Shown here one piece after another: positions 1 to 5,823 of a stretch of 7,867 nt of DNA. The DNA comes from Dehalococcoidales bacterium (GTDB taxonomy: Bacteria; Chloroflexota; Dehalococcoidia; Dehalococcoidales; UBA5760). The stretch covers positions 1 through 7,867 of the forward strand of contig JAQTTS010000094.1 of assembly GCA_028710655.1 (NCBI GenBank), given 5' to 3'. The position numbers and the translations under genes were made by a program. The notes under the pieces were generated by a model, which had not been told where the DNA came from, did no database searches, and was given only the letters and a program-made list of their open reading frames with translations. Position 1 is the stretch's first letter. Every line of letters begins with the position of its first letter.

Positions 1-1
1 G

Positions 2-274
2 GTTACGGATAAGAGGCGTGAGGGTAGCCCTTTCGGCAAACGAGAGGAGGAAGCTACCGAAACCGCTGAGTTAGAGACCAGGTTAGAGCTGGAGAAGCGC
101 AACAAGGATCAGTTGATAGCAGTTGAGAACGCCATCGACAAGTTTGAGAAAGGAACCTACGGCCTGTGTGAGGTTTGTGGTAATCCGATACCCATGGCCC
201 GATTGGAGGCGCTTCCTGAGGCAAGACTATGTTTAGATTGTAAGGCTGGTCAAGCAAAGGGTGCTAAAGGTTAG
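2..274 (+). CDS. DksA/TraR-family C4 zinc-finger protein, 5' end missing
   Basis: Only the last 90 residues are visible; the start lies before the window, and the frame is open from base 2. The C-terminal part has a C4 zinc finger, C56-x2-C59 and C77-x2-C80 (numbered from the first visible codon), with 17 residues between the pairs, the same spacing as in DksA. It is preceded by the family signature Y-G-x-C (Y53, G54, C56) and followed by a short Lys/Gly-rich tail. Residues 14-50 are rich in Glu, Lys and Arg, fitting the helical coiled-coil part of the family. Members of this family bind the RNA polymerase secondary channel and modulate transcription initiation, in some cases with ppGpp. Whether this protein does so cannot be told, because the coiled-coil tip with its acidic residues is not in view. 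Its stop lies 14 bases inside lspA, so the two are probably co-transcribed and translationally coupled. Family assignment is firm; precise function is not. Confidence 0.9.
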   Translation, partial: VTDKRREGSPFGKREEEATETAELETRLELEKRNKDQLIAVENAIDKFEKGTYGLCEVCGNPIPMARLEALPEARLCLDCKAGQAKGAKG

Positions 275-800
275 TAGTCTTCGTGGTGAGCGGTGGCAGA
301 ATATCGCCTTTTCTCTTATCGCCCTATCGCTGGTGCTCGCAGATCAGTTCAGTAAAGCGTGGGTAAGGTCTAACATAGTCGTGGGGCAATCAGTGCCGGA
401 GGGAGCTTTTCTCCACATAACTCATACCCAGAACACCGGCGCCGCTTTCGGAATCTTCCAGGGTCATGTTCCTTCTCTAACGGTAGTCAGCTTTATCGGT
501 GCCGGCATTATTCTAATCTATACCTTCTATTTATGCCACCGCTTTACCTTCTTGAATACCATCATAAGCAAGGGGGCTCTGGGTGCAATGCTCGGCGGTA
601 CGGTAGGAAACCTGATCGACCGAATGACTCTGGGCTACGTTACCGATTTTATCGGCGTCGGTACCTTTCCCACCTATAACATCTCCGATGCAGCGATAAC
701 CGGCGGTGTCGGAGTCTTCGCCGGTTCCTTGATATATCTCCTGGTCAAGGAGAAGCAAGAAGCAGACAGTAGAAACGAGGCGGACTGCCATCAGATTTGA
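261..800 (+). CDS. lspA: Lipoprotein signal peptidase (signal peptidase II)
   Basis: Inner-membrane aspartyl protease that cleaves the signal peptide of prolipoproteins after lipidation of the +1 cysteine by Lgt. The 179-residue length is typical. Conserved blocks occur in order: D-Q-x-S-K at 28-32, N-T-G-A-A-F-G at 58-64, G-G-x-x-G-N-L-I-D-R at 112-121, V-T-D-F-I at 127-131 and N-I-S-D at 140-143. The expected catalytic pair is D129 and D143. Four hydrophobic segments are visible, roughly 14-28, 72-92, 104-117 and 145-162, giving the usual four-helix topology. The GTG at 261 is chosen because the frame has a stop at 234-236, no ATG/GTG/TTG occurs between that stop and 261, and later candidates would cut into the first helix. 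The start lies inside the end of the zinc-finger gene; no strong Shine-Dalgarno precedes it, so translation probably depends on ribosomes arriving from the upstream gene. The tail after about 163 is hydrophilic. Confidence 0.96.
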   Translation: MLKVSSLRGERWQNIAFSLIALSLVLADQFSKAWVRSNIVVGQSVPEGAFLHITHTQNTGAAFGIFQGHVPSLTVVSFIGAGIILIYTFYLCHRFTFLNTIISKGALGAMLGGTVGNLIDRMTLGYVTDFIGVGTFPTYNISDAAITGGVGVFAGSLIYLLVKEKQEADSRNEADCHQI

Positions 801-973
801 GGGCTATCAAATACATCCGGAACGATCAACGCAACCCGCTGGAGATAAGGACCGGATGCAATACAGGGACAGATTCGGCTGGCGATTAAGCTTTCTTCAA
901 GACGCCACTCCTTTACCTATCCCCGGTAGAAGCTGGTATACTTAATAAAAGTGTAACGTTTTGTTGATGAACC
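801..973. other. Intergenic gap between lspA and rluD
   Basis: This 173-base stretch has no recognisable gene. Its right end carries an extended -10 promoter for rluD (934-942). A 29-codon open frame (856-945, ATG to TAA) is preceded by GGAG and AAGG stretches at 841-850, but its product resembles nothing known to me and its stop falls just after the promoter element, so it is not called as a gene. No hairpin followed by a T-run is visible after lspA, so no intrinsic terminator is claimed. Confidence 0.6.
934..942 (+). promoter_or_regulatory. Extended -10 promoter upstream of rluD
   Basis: The bases TGGTATACT give a TG-n extension followed by TATACT, five of six matches to the sigma-70 -10 consensus. 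The best -35-like hexamer, TTTACC at 912-917, is a poor match at a long 19-base spacing, so the element would rely on the extended -10. Transcription would begin near 949, giving a leader of about 25 bases before the rluD start. This is inferred from sequence alone. Confidence 0.5.
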
Positions 974-1873
974 GTGTTGAGTAAAGAGTTTAGCTTTGCC
1001 GCCAGCGAACCGGGTGTACGCCTCGACAAGTATCTTGTTGAGAAATGCCCCGGGCTTTCCCGGACCCAGGCCCAGAGTCTCATTACTGAGGGATTGATCA
1101 CGGTCAATAACCGCCCGGCTAAATCCGGAATGAAGCTTGATGTTGGTGACAGAGTAAATATCAACCTGCCCCCTCCCCCTAAACCACCGCTACCTGAAGC
1201 TATCCCACTCAATATTATCTATCAGGATGACGATCTACTGGTCATTGATAAGCCGGTCGGGCTGACGGTCCACCCGGCACCGGGACACCGGGACCACACC
1301 CTGGTTAACGCCATCCTCAACCATGTTCCCAACCTGCCCGGGAGCGATTCGCTACGGCCGGGAATCGTACACCGGCTGGATAAGGACGCTTCGGGGGTGA
1401 TGGTAGTAGCTAAGAATAGCCGGGCCCAGCTTGATCTAATCGGTCAGTTTAAGACCCGTTCGGTGGCGAAAGCCTACCAGGTGCTTGTCAAAGGGCAGCT
1501 CACTCCGGATAACGGGGTCATCGAAGCGCCTATCGGTCGCGACCCGCATAACCGGAAGAGGATGGCAGTGGTGGCAGAAGGTAGTGGCAGGGAGGCGCAC
1601 ACTCAATATCATGTTATCCGGCACCTGGCAGGCTATACCCTGATTGAGGTAAGGCCGGAGACCGGCCGTACCCATCAAATCCGGGTTCACCTCGCCACAA
1701 TCGGTTATCCGGTAGCTGGTGATAGAGTCTACGGTCCAAAGTCTGACCCGTTGCCGCGGCTTTTTCTCCATGCCTGCCGTCTTGGTTTTAAGCTGCCTTC
1801 CACCGGCAAGTACGTTGAGTTTACCTCCAACCTGCCGCCCGAACTGGAACGGGTGCTGGAGGATTTCAGCTGA
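974..1873 (+). CDS. rluD: RluA-family 23S rRNA pseudouridine synthase, RluD-like
   Basis: Isomerises specific uridines to pseudouridine in RNA; RluD acts on 23S rRNA helix 69. The protein has 299 residues, normal for the RluC/RluD group. An N-terminal S4 RNA-binding domain covers about 14-62 (V-R-L-D-K-Y at 15-20). The catalytic domain follows, with the RluA signature H-R-L-D-K-D-A-S-G at 133-141; D136 is the expected catalytic aspartate. A second conserved block, R-P-E-T-G-R-T-H-Q-I-R-V-H, lies at 227-239. A proline run at 66-72 links the two domains. The GTG at 974 is the only possible start ahead of the S4 domain apart from the adjacent TTG at 977, since an in-frame TGA lies at 968-970. 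No clear Shine-Dalgarno is seen. Exact target uridines cannot be read from sequence; RluC or a broader RluA-type role is possible, though the S4 domain and overall match favour RluD. Confidence 0.92.
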   Translation: MLSKEFSFAASEPGVRLDKYLVEKCPGLSRTQAQSLITEGLITVNNRPAKSGMKLDVGDRVNINLPPPPKPPLPEAIPLNIIYQDDDLLVIDKPVGLTVHPAPGHRDHTLVNAILNHVPNLPGSDSLRPGIVHRLDKDASGVMVVAKNSRAQLDLIGQFKTRSVAKAYQVLVKGQLTPDNGVIEAPIGRDPHNRKRMAVVAEGSGREAHTQYHVIRHLAGYTLIEVRPETGRTHQIRVHLATIGYPVAGDRVYGPKSDPLPRLFLHACRLGFKLPSTGKYVEFTSNLPPELERVLEDFS

Positions 1874-1890
1874 AATAGTGACGCTTAAAG

Positions 1891-1899
1891 TGCTAGAAT
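1891..1899 (+). promoter_or_regulatory. Extended -10 promoter upstream of gltX
   Basis: TGCTAGAAT combines a TG-n extension with TAGAAT, five of six matches to the -10 consensus. No good -35 hexamer is present at 16-18 bases upstream, where the rluD stop codon lies. Initiation near 1906 would leave a leader of about 32 bases before gltX. It would let gltX and the genes after it be expressed independently of rluD. Sequence inference only. Confidence 0.45.
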
Positions 1900-1937
1900 A
1901 CTAAGAGTTTTGATAACAGCGAAATGAGAGTTTTCAG

Positions 1938-3407
1938 ATGACCAAACAAGTTAGAGTACGTTTTGCTCCCAGCCCCACCGGCTACCCACACGTCGGTAAT
2001 ATCAGGACCGCCCTGTTCAACTGGCTCTTTGCCCGCCATAGCGGGGGCAAATTCATTGTCCGCATCGAGGATACCGATGTCGCCCGCAAGGTTGATGACG
2101 CCCTGGAGGCTATTCTGGAAGGCCTTAAGTGGTTGGGGCTTGACTGGGATGAGGGCCCCGAGGTAGGCGGGGACTACGGACCATATTTCCAATCACAGCG
2201 TCTCAGTTTATACCGTGAGGCAGCCGAGCGCCTGATCAGGCAAGGGGATGCCTACTACTGCTACTGCTCCTCCCAGCGCCTCACAGAGATGCGAGAAGAG
2301 CAGGCCAGGCACAAGCAACCGCCGGGATACGACCGGCGCTGTCGCAATTTAAGCGAGGCGGAGCGGGCACAGAAAGAGGCGGAGGGGATTACGCCGGTAG
2401 TCCGCTTCAAGACCCCACTAGAAGGAAGCATCAGGTTCAACGACCTCATCTGGGGTGAGGTGGTGTTTGACCACAGCACCATCGACGACCTGGTGCTGCT
2501 TAAGTCGGACGGCTATCCAACCTACCACCTTGCCAATGTGGTCGATGACCACCTGATGGAGATAAGCCATGTCCTGCGGGCCGAGGAATGGCTGTCCAGT
2601 ACCCCCCGCCACCTCCTGATGTATCATGCCCTGGGCTTCGAACCTCCGCAGTTCGCCCACCTGCCCATGATATTAGGGAACGACCGTGCCAAATTGAGTA
2701 AAAGACATGGTTCGGTCTCGATAACCGAGTACCGTGATCAGGGCTATCTGCCCGAGACAATGATCAACTTCCTCACCCTGCTGGGATGGTCGCTCGACGA
2801 CAAGACCGAGATATTCTCTTGTGCCGAGCTGATAGCCAGTTTTTCTCTGGAGAGGATCAGCCGTACCGGGGCTATTTTCAACCAAGACAAGCTCAACTGG
2901 ATGAACGGGGCATATATTCGCAGCCTGAGCCCCGACGACTTTACCCGACGGGCATTGCCATTCCTAGAAAACCGCCTGCCCGACGCGGTCAGGCGGCCGT
3001 TACCTATGGACTATGTCCGGCAGGTTATGCCCCTCGTCCAGGAGCGCACCCGCACCCTGGCCGAGGTCCCGGAGCTGACCGACTTCTTCTTTACCGATGA
3101 ACTCGCCTACGAGCCCGGCCTCTTGATAGTCAAGAAGATGAACCGGGAGTCATCTATCCAGGCACTGATAGCGGTCAGGAATAGACTCGAGCACCTGCAA
3201 ACCTTTGATGCCGTGTCTCTGGAAACGGCGGCCAGGCCGCTGGCTGACGAGATGGGGCTGAAGACGGGGCAACTCTTCGGTACGCTGAGAGCAGCCATTA
3301 CCGGGCGGATGGTGGCACCACCCCTGTTTGAAACAATGTCAGTCCTGGGGAAGGAGCGCTCAATGGAGCGCATTAGCACCGCTTTGAGCAAGCTGCGCAG
3401 CCTATAA
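1938..3407 (+). CDS. gltX: Glutamyl-tRNA synthetase
   Basis: Class I aminoacyl-tRNA synthetase that charges tRNA with glutamate in the cytoplasm. At 489 residues it has full bacterial length. The catalytic Rossmann fold starts at once, with the HIGH-type signature P-H-V-G-N at 17-21 inside the family block F-A-P-S-P-T-G (9-15), and I-E-D-T-D at 43-47. The KMSKS-type loop is K-L-S-K-R at 252-256. Residues from about 310 to the end form the helical anticodon-binding part. The zinc-binding insert seen in E. coli is partly kept: C108, C110 and C135 are present, but the fourth ligand position (usually His) is N137. The ATG at 1938 has only a weak purine stretch (TGAGAG, 1925-1930) upstream, yet the protein begins exactly where homologues do. 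Whether it also charges tRNA-Gln for GatCAB transamidation, common in bacteria lacking GlnRS, cannot be decided here. Confidence 0.97.
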   Translation: MTKQVRVRFAPSPTGYPHVGNIRTALFNWLFARHSGGKFIVRIEDTDVARKVDDALEAILEGLKWLGLDWDEGPEVGGDYGPYFQSQRLSLYREAAERLIRQGDAYYCYCSSQRLTEMREEQARHKQPPGYDRRCRNLSEAERAQKEAEGITPVVRFKTPLEGSIRFNDLIWGEVVFDHSTIDDLVLLKSDGYPTYHLANVVDDHLMEISHVLRAEEWLSSTPRHLLMYHALGFEPPQFAHLPMILGNDRAKLSKRHGSVSITEYRDQGYLPETMINFLTLLGWSLDDKTEIFSCAELIASFSLERISRTGAIFNQDKLNWMNGAYIRSLSPDDFTRRALPFLENRLPDAVRRPLPMDYVRQVMPLVQERTRTLAEVPELTDFFFTDELAYEPGLLIVKKMNRESSIQALIAVRNRLEHLQTFDAVSLETAARPLADEMGLKTGQLFGTLRAAITGRMVAPPLFETMSVLGKERSMERISTALSKLRSL

Positions 3408-3426
3408 CATCTCCTACTGGATAGAA

Positions 3427-3434
3427 AAGGAGGT
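3427..3434 (+). promoter_or_regulatory. Strong Shine-Dalgarno for the iron-sulfur flavoprotein gene
   Basis: AAGGAGGT is a near-perfect complement of the 16S rRNA 3' end and stands 6 bases ahead of the TTG at 3441. It decides that start codon: the reading frame begins with the canonical flavodoxin-like strand right after it. It is the strongest ribosome binding site in the window, suggesting this gene is translated efficiently in spite of its TTG start. Confidence 0.9.
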
Positions 3435-3440
3435 TCTAAC

Positions 3441-4010
3441 TTGAAGGCTATTGCTATTTCGGGCAGCCCGAGAAAAAACGGCAACACGGAGTTCTTAAGC
3501 CGGCACGCTTTGAAGGCAATCGAAGAGGAGGGAATAGCGACCGAGCTGATCAGCCTGGCCGGCCTGGACATAAAGCCCTGCAACGGTTGTTATGCCTGTA
3601 AAAAAGAGGAGGCCTGCCCTATTGATGACGATCTATGGCCGGTATATACCAGGATGAAGGAGGCGGATGCGATAATACTTGCTTCGCCGGTCTACTTCGG
3701 TTCGGCGACAGCCCAGATCAAAGCGCTCATGGAAAGGACCGGGTATATTACCTATTGGAACGGCCGGGCTTTTCAGGGGAAGGTAGGCGGCCCTCTGGTG
3801 GTAGCGCGCCGGGCGGGTAAGAACTTTACCCTGGCCCAGCTGACCTTCTGGTTTCAGATTATGGGATGTTTTATACCCGGTTCCACGTACTGGAATGTTG
3901 CCTTCGGTAGTCACGAGAAGGGTAATGTGGAGCAGGACGAAGAAGGGATGAGAACAGCCTGGAACTTTGGTAAGAACATCGCTTTTCTGCTGAAGAAGAT
4001 AAAGGGTTAA
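3441..4010 (+). CDS. Iron-sulfur flavoprotein (Isf-like), NADPH-dependent FMN reductase superfamily
   Basis: A 189-residue flavodoxin-fold protein expected to bind FMN and one 4Fe-4S cluster and to shuttle electrons in the cytoplasm. The N-terminus (about 2-16) has the first beta strand and the phosphate-binding loop G-S-P-R-K-N-G-N-T at 8-16. A compact cysteine motif follows: C47-x2-C50-x2-C53-x5-C59, matching the cluster motif of Methanosarcina Isf and its relatives. The block A-S-P-V-Y-F-G at 81-87 is the second conserved flavin-contact region of the family. Isf-type proteins are common in anaerobes and have been linked to electron transfer from ferredoxin and to oxygen or peroxide reduction; the physiological partner here is unknown. 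The TTG start is fixed by the strong Shine-Dalgarno upstream. It lies 33 bases after gltX and 11 bases before the DUF3795 start, so it is probably co-transcribed with the two following genes. Confidence 0.9.
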   Translation: MKAIAISGSPRKNGNTEFLSRHALKAIEEEGIATELISLAGLDIKPCNGCYACKKEEACPIDDDLWPVYTRMKEADAIILASPVYFGSATAQIKALMERTGYITYWNGRAFQGKVGGPLVVARRAGKNFTLAQLTFWFQIMGCFIPGSTYWNVAFGSHEKGNVEQDEEGMRTAWNFGKNIAFLLKKIKG

Positions 4011-4021
4011 CCGACTTTGTG

Positions 4022-4597
4022 ATGGACAAGTACCCGCTCAAGAAGTATCCCGCAGTCGGCGCCTGCTGCCTCGACTGCGGCCTGTGCCCGAGATACTACA
4101 CCGAGGGTCCCTCAAGGTGCCCCGGTTGTTGCGGCCCGGGTTTTGAGCAGAAACACCCGTCCTGCGGCTTTATCACCTGCTGCGTAAAGCAGAAAGGTCT
4201 TGAGACATGCGCAGAGTGCAGCGACTGGAGAGATTGCGAGAGGGTAGCCGGGATTATCGGTTCGGCCGGGCATCAGGACTCCTTCATCTCCTATCAGCCA
4301 GTTGCAGCCAACTTTACCTTCATCGAGAAGAATGGCATCAGGGAATTCGTGCAGAAGGAAAATGAAAAGCAGGAAGTGCTCCGCTACCTCCTGGCTAACT
4401 ACGACGAGGGCCGTTCCAAGAGCTTCTATTGCACCGTCTGCCAGCTGTTACCTCCGGACAGGCTGAGAGAAGCCATATCCGGAATAGAAACAGGGATAGC
4501 CGAGAGTACCGGAATCAAAGAAAAGGCCAAGGCTATCAGGACGGCAATTATCCATCTAGCCGATACCCTGAAGATCGCTTTGGGGTTAAGGAAGTGA
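4022..4597 (+). CDS. Cysteine-rich DUF3795 protein
   Basis: A 191-residue soluble protein with 15 cysteines, most in the first 72 residues: C15, C16, C19, C22, C33, C36, C37, C48, C53, C54, C63, C66 and C72. The pattern C-G-L-C-P (19-23), C-P-G-C (33-36), C-G-F-I-T-C-C (48-54) and C-x2-C (63-66) fits the DUF3795 family as I know it; the function of that family is not established. The spacing suggests metal binding, either zinc or iron-sulfur. The second half is mostly helical-looking and carries one further pair, C137-x2-C140. The ATG at 4022 is preferred; the GTG directly before it (4019) would add one residue. There is no convincing Shine-Dalgarno, and the start is 11 bases after the flavoprotein stop, so coupled translation is likely. 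Position between a flavoprotein and a radical SAM gene suggests a redox or metallocofactor role, which is inference. Confidence 0.8.
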   Translation: MDKYPLKKYPAVGACCLDCGLCPRYYTEGPSRCPGCCGPGFEQKHPSCGFITCCVKQKGLETCAECSDWRDCERVAGIIGSAGHQDSFISYQPVAANFTFIEKNGIREFVQKENEKQEVLRYLLANYDEGRSKSFYCTVCQLLPPDRLREAISGIETGIAESTGIKEKAKAIRTAIIHLADTLKIALGLRK

Positions 4598-4603
4598 GGG
4601 GTG
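4596..4603 (+). promoter_or_regulatory. Shine-Dalgarno for the radical SAM gene
   Basis: GAGGGGTG overlaps the stop codon of the DUF3795 gene and ends 7 bases before the GTG at 4611. It supports GTG as the start and suggests that ribosomes ending on the upstream gene reinitiate here. Confidence 0.65.
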
Positions 4604-4610
4604 GTTAGAC

Positions 4611-5588
4611 GTGGAACCAGGGTATATTGCTCTCTACCGTTCCGGTGAGCTTGAGCACCGGGCCCAAAGACTGGAGGCACGGCTGGCTTCCTGTGATATC
4701 TGCCCCCGGGAGTGCCGGGTCAACCGGCTCAATGACGAGACGGGTTTTTGCCACTCCGGCCGACTGCCTATAGTCTCCTCATTCTGTGCCCACCACGGGG
4801 AGGAGCCAGCCATTTCCGGAAGCCGGGGCTCGGGAGCGATATTCTTCGGCAACTGCAATTTAAAGTGCGTTTACTGCCAGAATTACCAGATAAGCCAGGA
4901 CTGGCAAAAGCAAAGGTCCAACGAAGTAGACTATCGCACTCTCGCCGAAAATATGCTCTATCTCCAGGACGAGATTGGCTGCCACAACATCAATCTCGTT
5001 TCTCCGTCGCACTTCGTCCCGCAGATAGTCCGTGCCCTTACGGAGGCGGTACCGATGGGCTTGAGACTGCCACTGGTCTACAACACCAACGGCTACGACT
5101 CTGTTGAAACCCTGGAGGAGCTTAGCGGTATTGTCAGCATCTACCTGCCGGACATAAAATACGCTTCCGATGCCTACGCCAGTCAATTATCAGAGGCTAC
5201 GGACTATGTCGCCCGGTCCCGCCAGGCCATCAAGGAGATGTACCGGCAGGTCGGCGGTCTCGTCACGGATAAGCCCGGGCTGGCGCAGCAGGGGCTAATC
5301 GTCCGCCACCTTATCCTGCCCAACGCACTGTCCGGCAGCCGGGACTCGCTTACCTGGCTGGCGAAGGAGATCTCCAGACGGGTCACCATCAGTGCCATGT
5401 CGCAATATCATCCCGTGCACCGGGCTCATCAGTTTCTCCTCCTCTCACGTAACATATCGCCGTCCGAATACCAGGAGGTGCTCGATATAATGGAGGAGCT
5501 GGGACTTAAGAAGGGATGGACACAGAAGATCGACGCTCACGAAGACTACCTTCCCGACTTTGAGCGCGAGGGATATCCGTTCCGATGA
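4611..5588 (+). CDS. Radical SAM protein, PflX/COG1313-like (pyruvate formate-lyase activase relative)
   Basis: A 325-residue radical SAM enzyme: a 4Fe-4S cluster would reductively cleave S-adenosylmethionine to make a 5'-deoxyadenosyl radical. The radical SAM motif is C82-x3-C86-x2-C89 within G-N-C-N-L-K-C-V-Y-C-Q-N (80-91). Ahead of it lies a second cysteine cluster, C28-x2-C31-x3-C35-x11-C47 (C-D-I-C-P-R-E-C), typical of the COG1313 group and perhaps holding another metal. Further family-like blocks are Y-N-T-N-G-Y (157-162), L-P-D-I-K-Y (179-184) and Q-Y-H-P (265-268). The family is annotated by resemblance to pyruvate formate-lyase activating enzymes, but no glycyl radical enzyme is encoded in this window and the substrate is unknown. 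The GTG start is supported by GAGGGGTG upstream. It begins 13 bases after the DUF3795 stop, as third gene of an apparent operon that may obtain electrons from the flavoprotein. Confidence 0.88.
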   Translation: MEPGYIALYRSGELEHRAQRLEARLASCDICPRECRVNRLNDETGFCHSGRLPIVSSFCAHHGEEPAISGSRGSGAIFFGNCNLKCVYCQNYQISQDWQKQRSNEVDYRTLAENMLYLQDEIGCHNINLVSPSHFVPQIVRALTEAVPMGLRLPLVYNTNGYDSVETLEELSGIVSIYLPDIKYASDAYASQLSEATDYVARSRQAIKEMYRQVGGLVTDKPGLAQQGLIVRHLILPNALSGSRDSLTWLAKEISRRVTISAMSQYHPVHRAHQFLLLSRNISPSEYQEVLDIMEELGLKKGWTQKIDAHEDYLPDFEREGYPFR

Positions 5589-5628
5589 TCGATGCGGCGG
5601 GTCAGAGTGGTTGAAGCGCGCCTCAGGT
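5589..5628. other. Convergent gap between radical SAM gene and small - strand gene
   Basis: Forty bases separate the stop of the radical SAM gene (+) from the stop of the 37-codon gene (-). Neither strand shows a hairpin followed by a T-run, so no intrinsic terminator can be called. A 6-base inverted repeat, AAGCGC at 5614-5619 and GCGCTT at 5638-5643, starts in this gap and spans the stop codon of the small gene. Confidence 0.5.
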
Positions 5629-5742
5629 TTACCTTTTGCGCTTGGTGAAGGCAAAACGTATTTTTAGACCGTTACGCTTTTCGTCCTTCTTGTTGACATT
5701 CCTGATGAAGGTCTTCAGGTCGGGAAGCTGTTTCTCAGTCAT
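5629..5742 (-). CDS. 37-aa basic small protein, function unknown
   Basis: A short reading frame from ATG (5742-5740) to TAA (5631-5629). I do not recognise the product. It is strongly basic and hydrophilic: the first ten residues are M-T-E-K-Q-L-P-D-L-K, a Lys/Asn/Asp/Arg-rich middle follows, and the end is K-I-R-F-A-F-T-K-R-K-R. No membrane segment, signal peptide or cysteine is present. Several signals support it as a gene rather than chance: AAGGA stands 7 bases ahead of the ATG, and an extended -10 promoter with a plausible -35 lies about 40-65 bases upstream on the same strand. It lies 81 bases after the mutM stop, so it may also be reached by read-through from polA-mutM. The charge suggests a nucleic-acid or ribosome-associated peptide, but that is a guess. 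Expression and conservation are untested. Confidence 0.6.
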   Translation of the reverse strand: MTEKQLPDLKTFIRNVNKKDEKRNGLKIRFAFTKRKR

Positions 5743-5749
5743 TGCGGTT

Positions 5750-5754
5750 TCCTT
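5750..5754 (-). promoter_or_regulatory. Shine-Dalgarno of the 37-aa gene
   Basis: Read on the - strand, AAGGA (within GAAAAGGAAA) stands 7 bases ahead of the ATG at 5742. The spacing is ideal and is one of the main reasons for calling the small gene. Confidence 0.6.
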
Positions 5755-5781
5755 TTCAGTAGGTTGAGTAATCTAAAGTTA

Positions 5782-5811
5782 ATTGTAGCATATACCTAAA
5801 GGTGAGGCCAA
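5782..5811 (-). promoter_or_regulatory. Promoter for the 37-aa gene (extended -10 with -35)
   Basis: On the - strand the -10 is TACAAT (5787-5782), preceded by the TG-n extension (5790-5788). A -35-like TTGGCC (5811-5806) matches the consensus at four of six positions with an 18-base spacer. Predicted initiation is near 5775, giving a leader of about 30 bases before the ATG at 5742. It is the best-formed promoter in the window and points only to the small gene. Confidence 0.55.
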
Positions 5812-5822
5812 ATGCGATTTGG
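5808..5822. repeat. Perfect short inverted repeat overlapping the -35 region
   Basis: CCAAAT-GCG-ATTTGG is a perfect 6-base inverted repeat with a 3-base centre, placed directly after the mutM stop and overlapping the -35 hexamer of the small gene's promoter. It could be an operator for a dimeric repressor, or a weak RNA hairpin at the end of mutM; no T-run follows on the - strand, so a standard terminator is unlikely. Confidence 0.45.
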
Positions 5823-5823
5823 G

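Noticed and set aside
856..945. A 29-codon ATG-TAA frame in the gap between lspA and rluD, with GGAG/AAGG upstream
   Set aside because: No recognisable product, no promoter of its own, and its last codons coincide with the rluD -10 element; a frame this short is expected by chance.
3107..3583. A 158-codon - strand frame across the gltX end and the flavoprotein start
   Set aside because: It is antisense to two well-supported genes, including the strong Shine-Dalgarno, and shows no conserved motif.
5589..5650. Possible bidirectional terminator between the convergent units
   Set aside because: The only inverted repeat has an 18-base loop and is not followed by a T-run on either strand.
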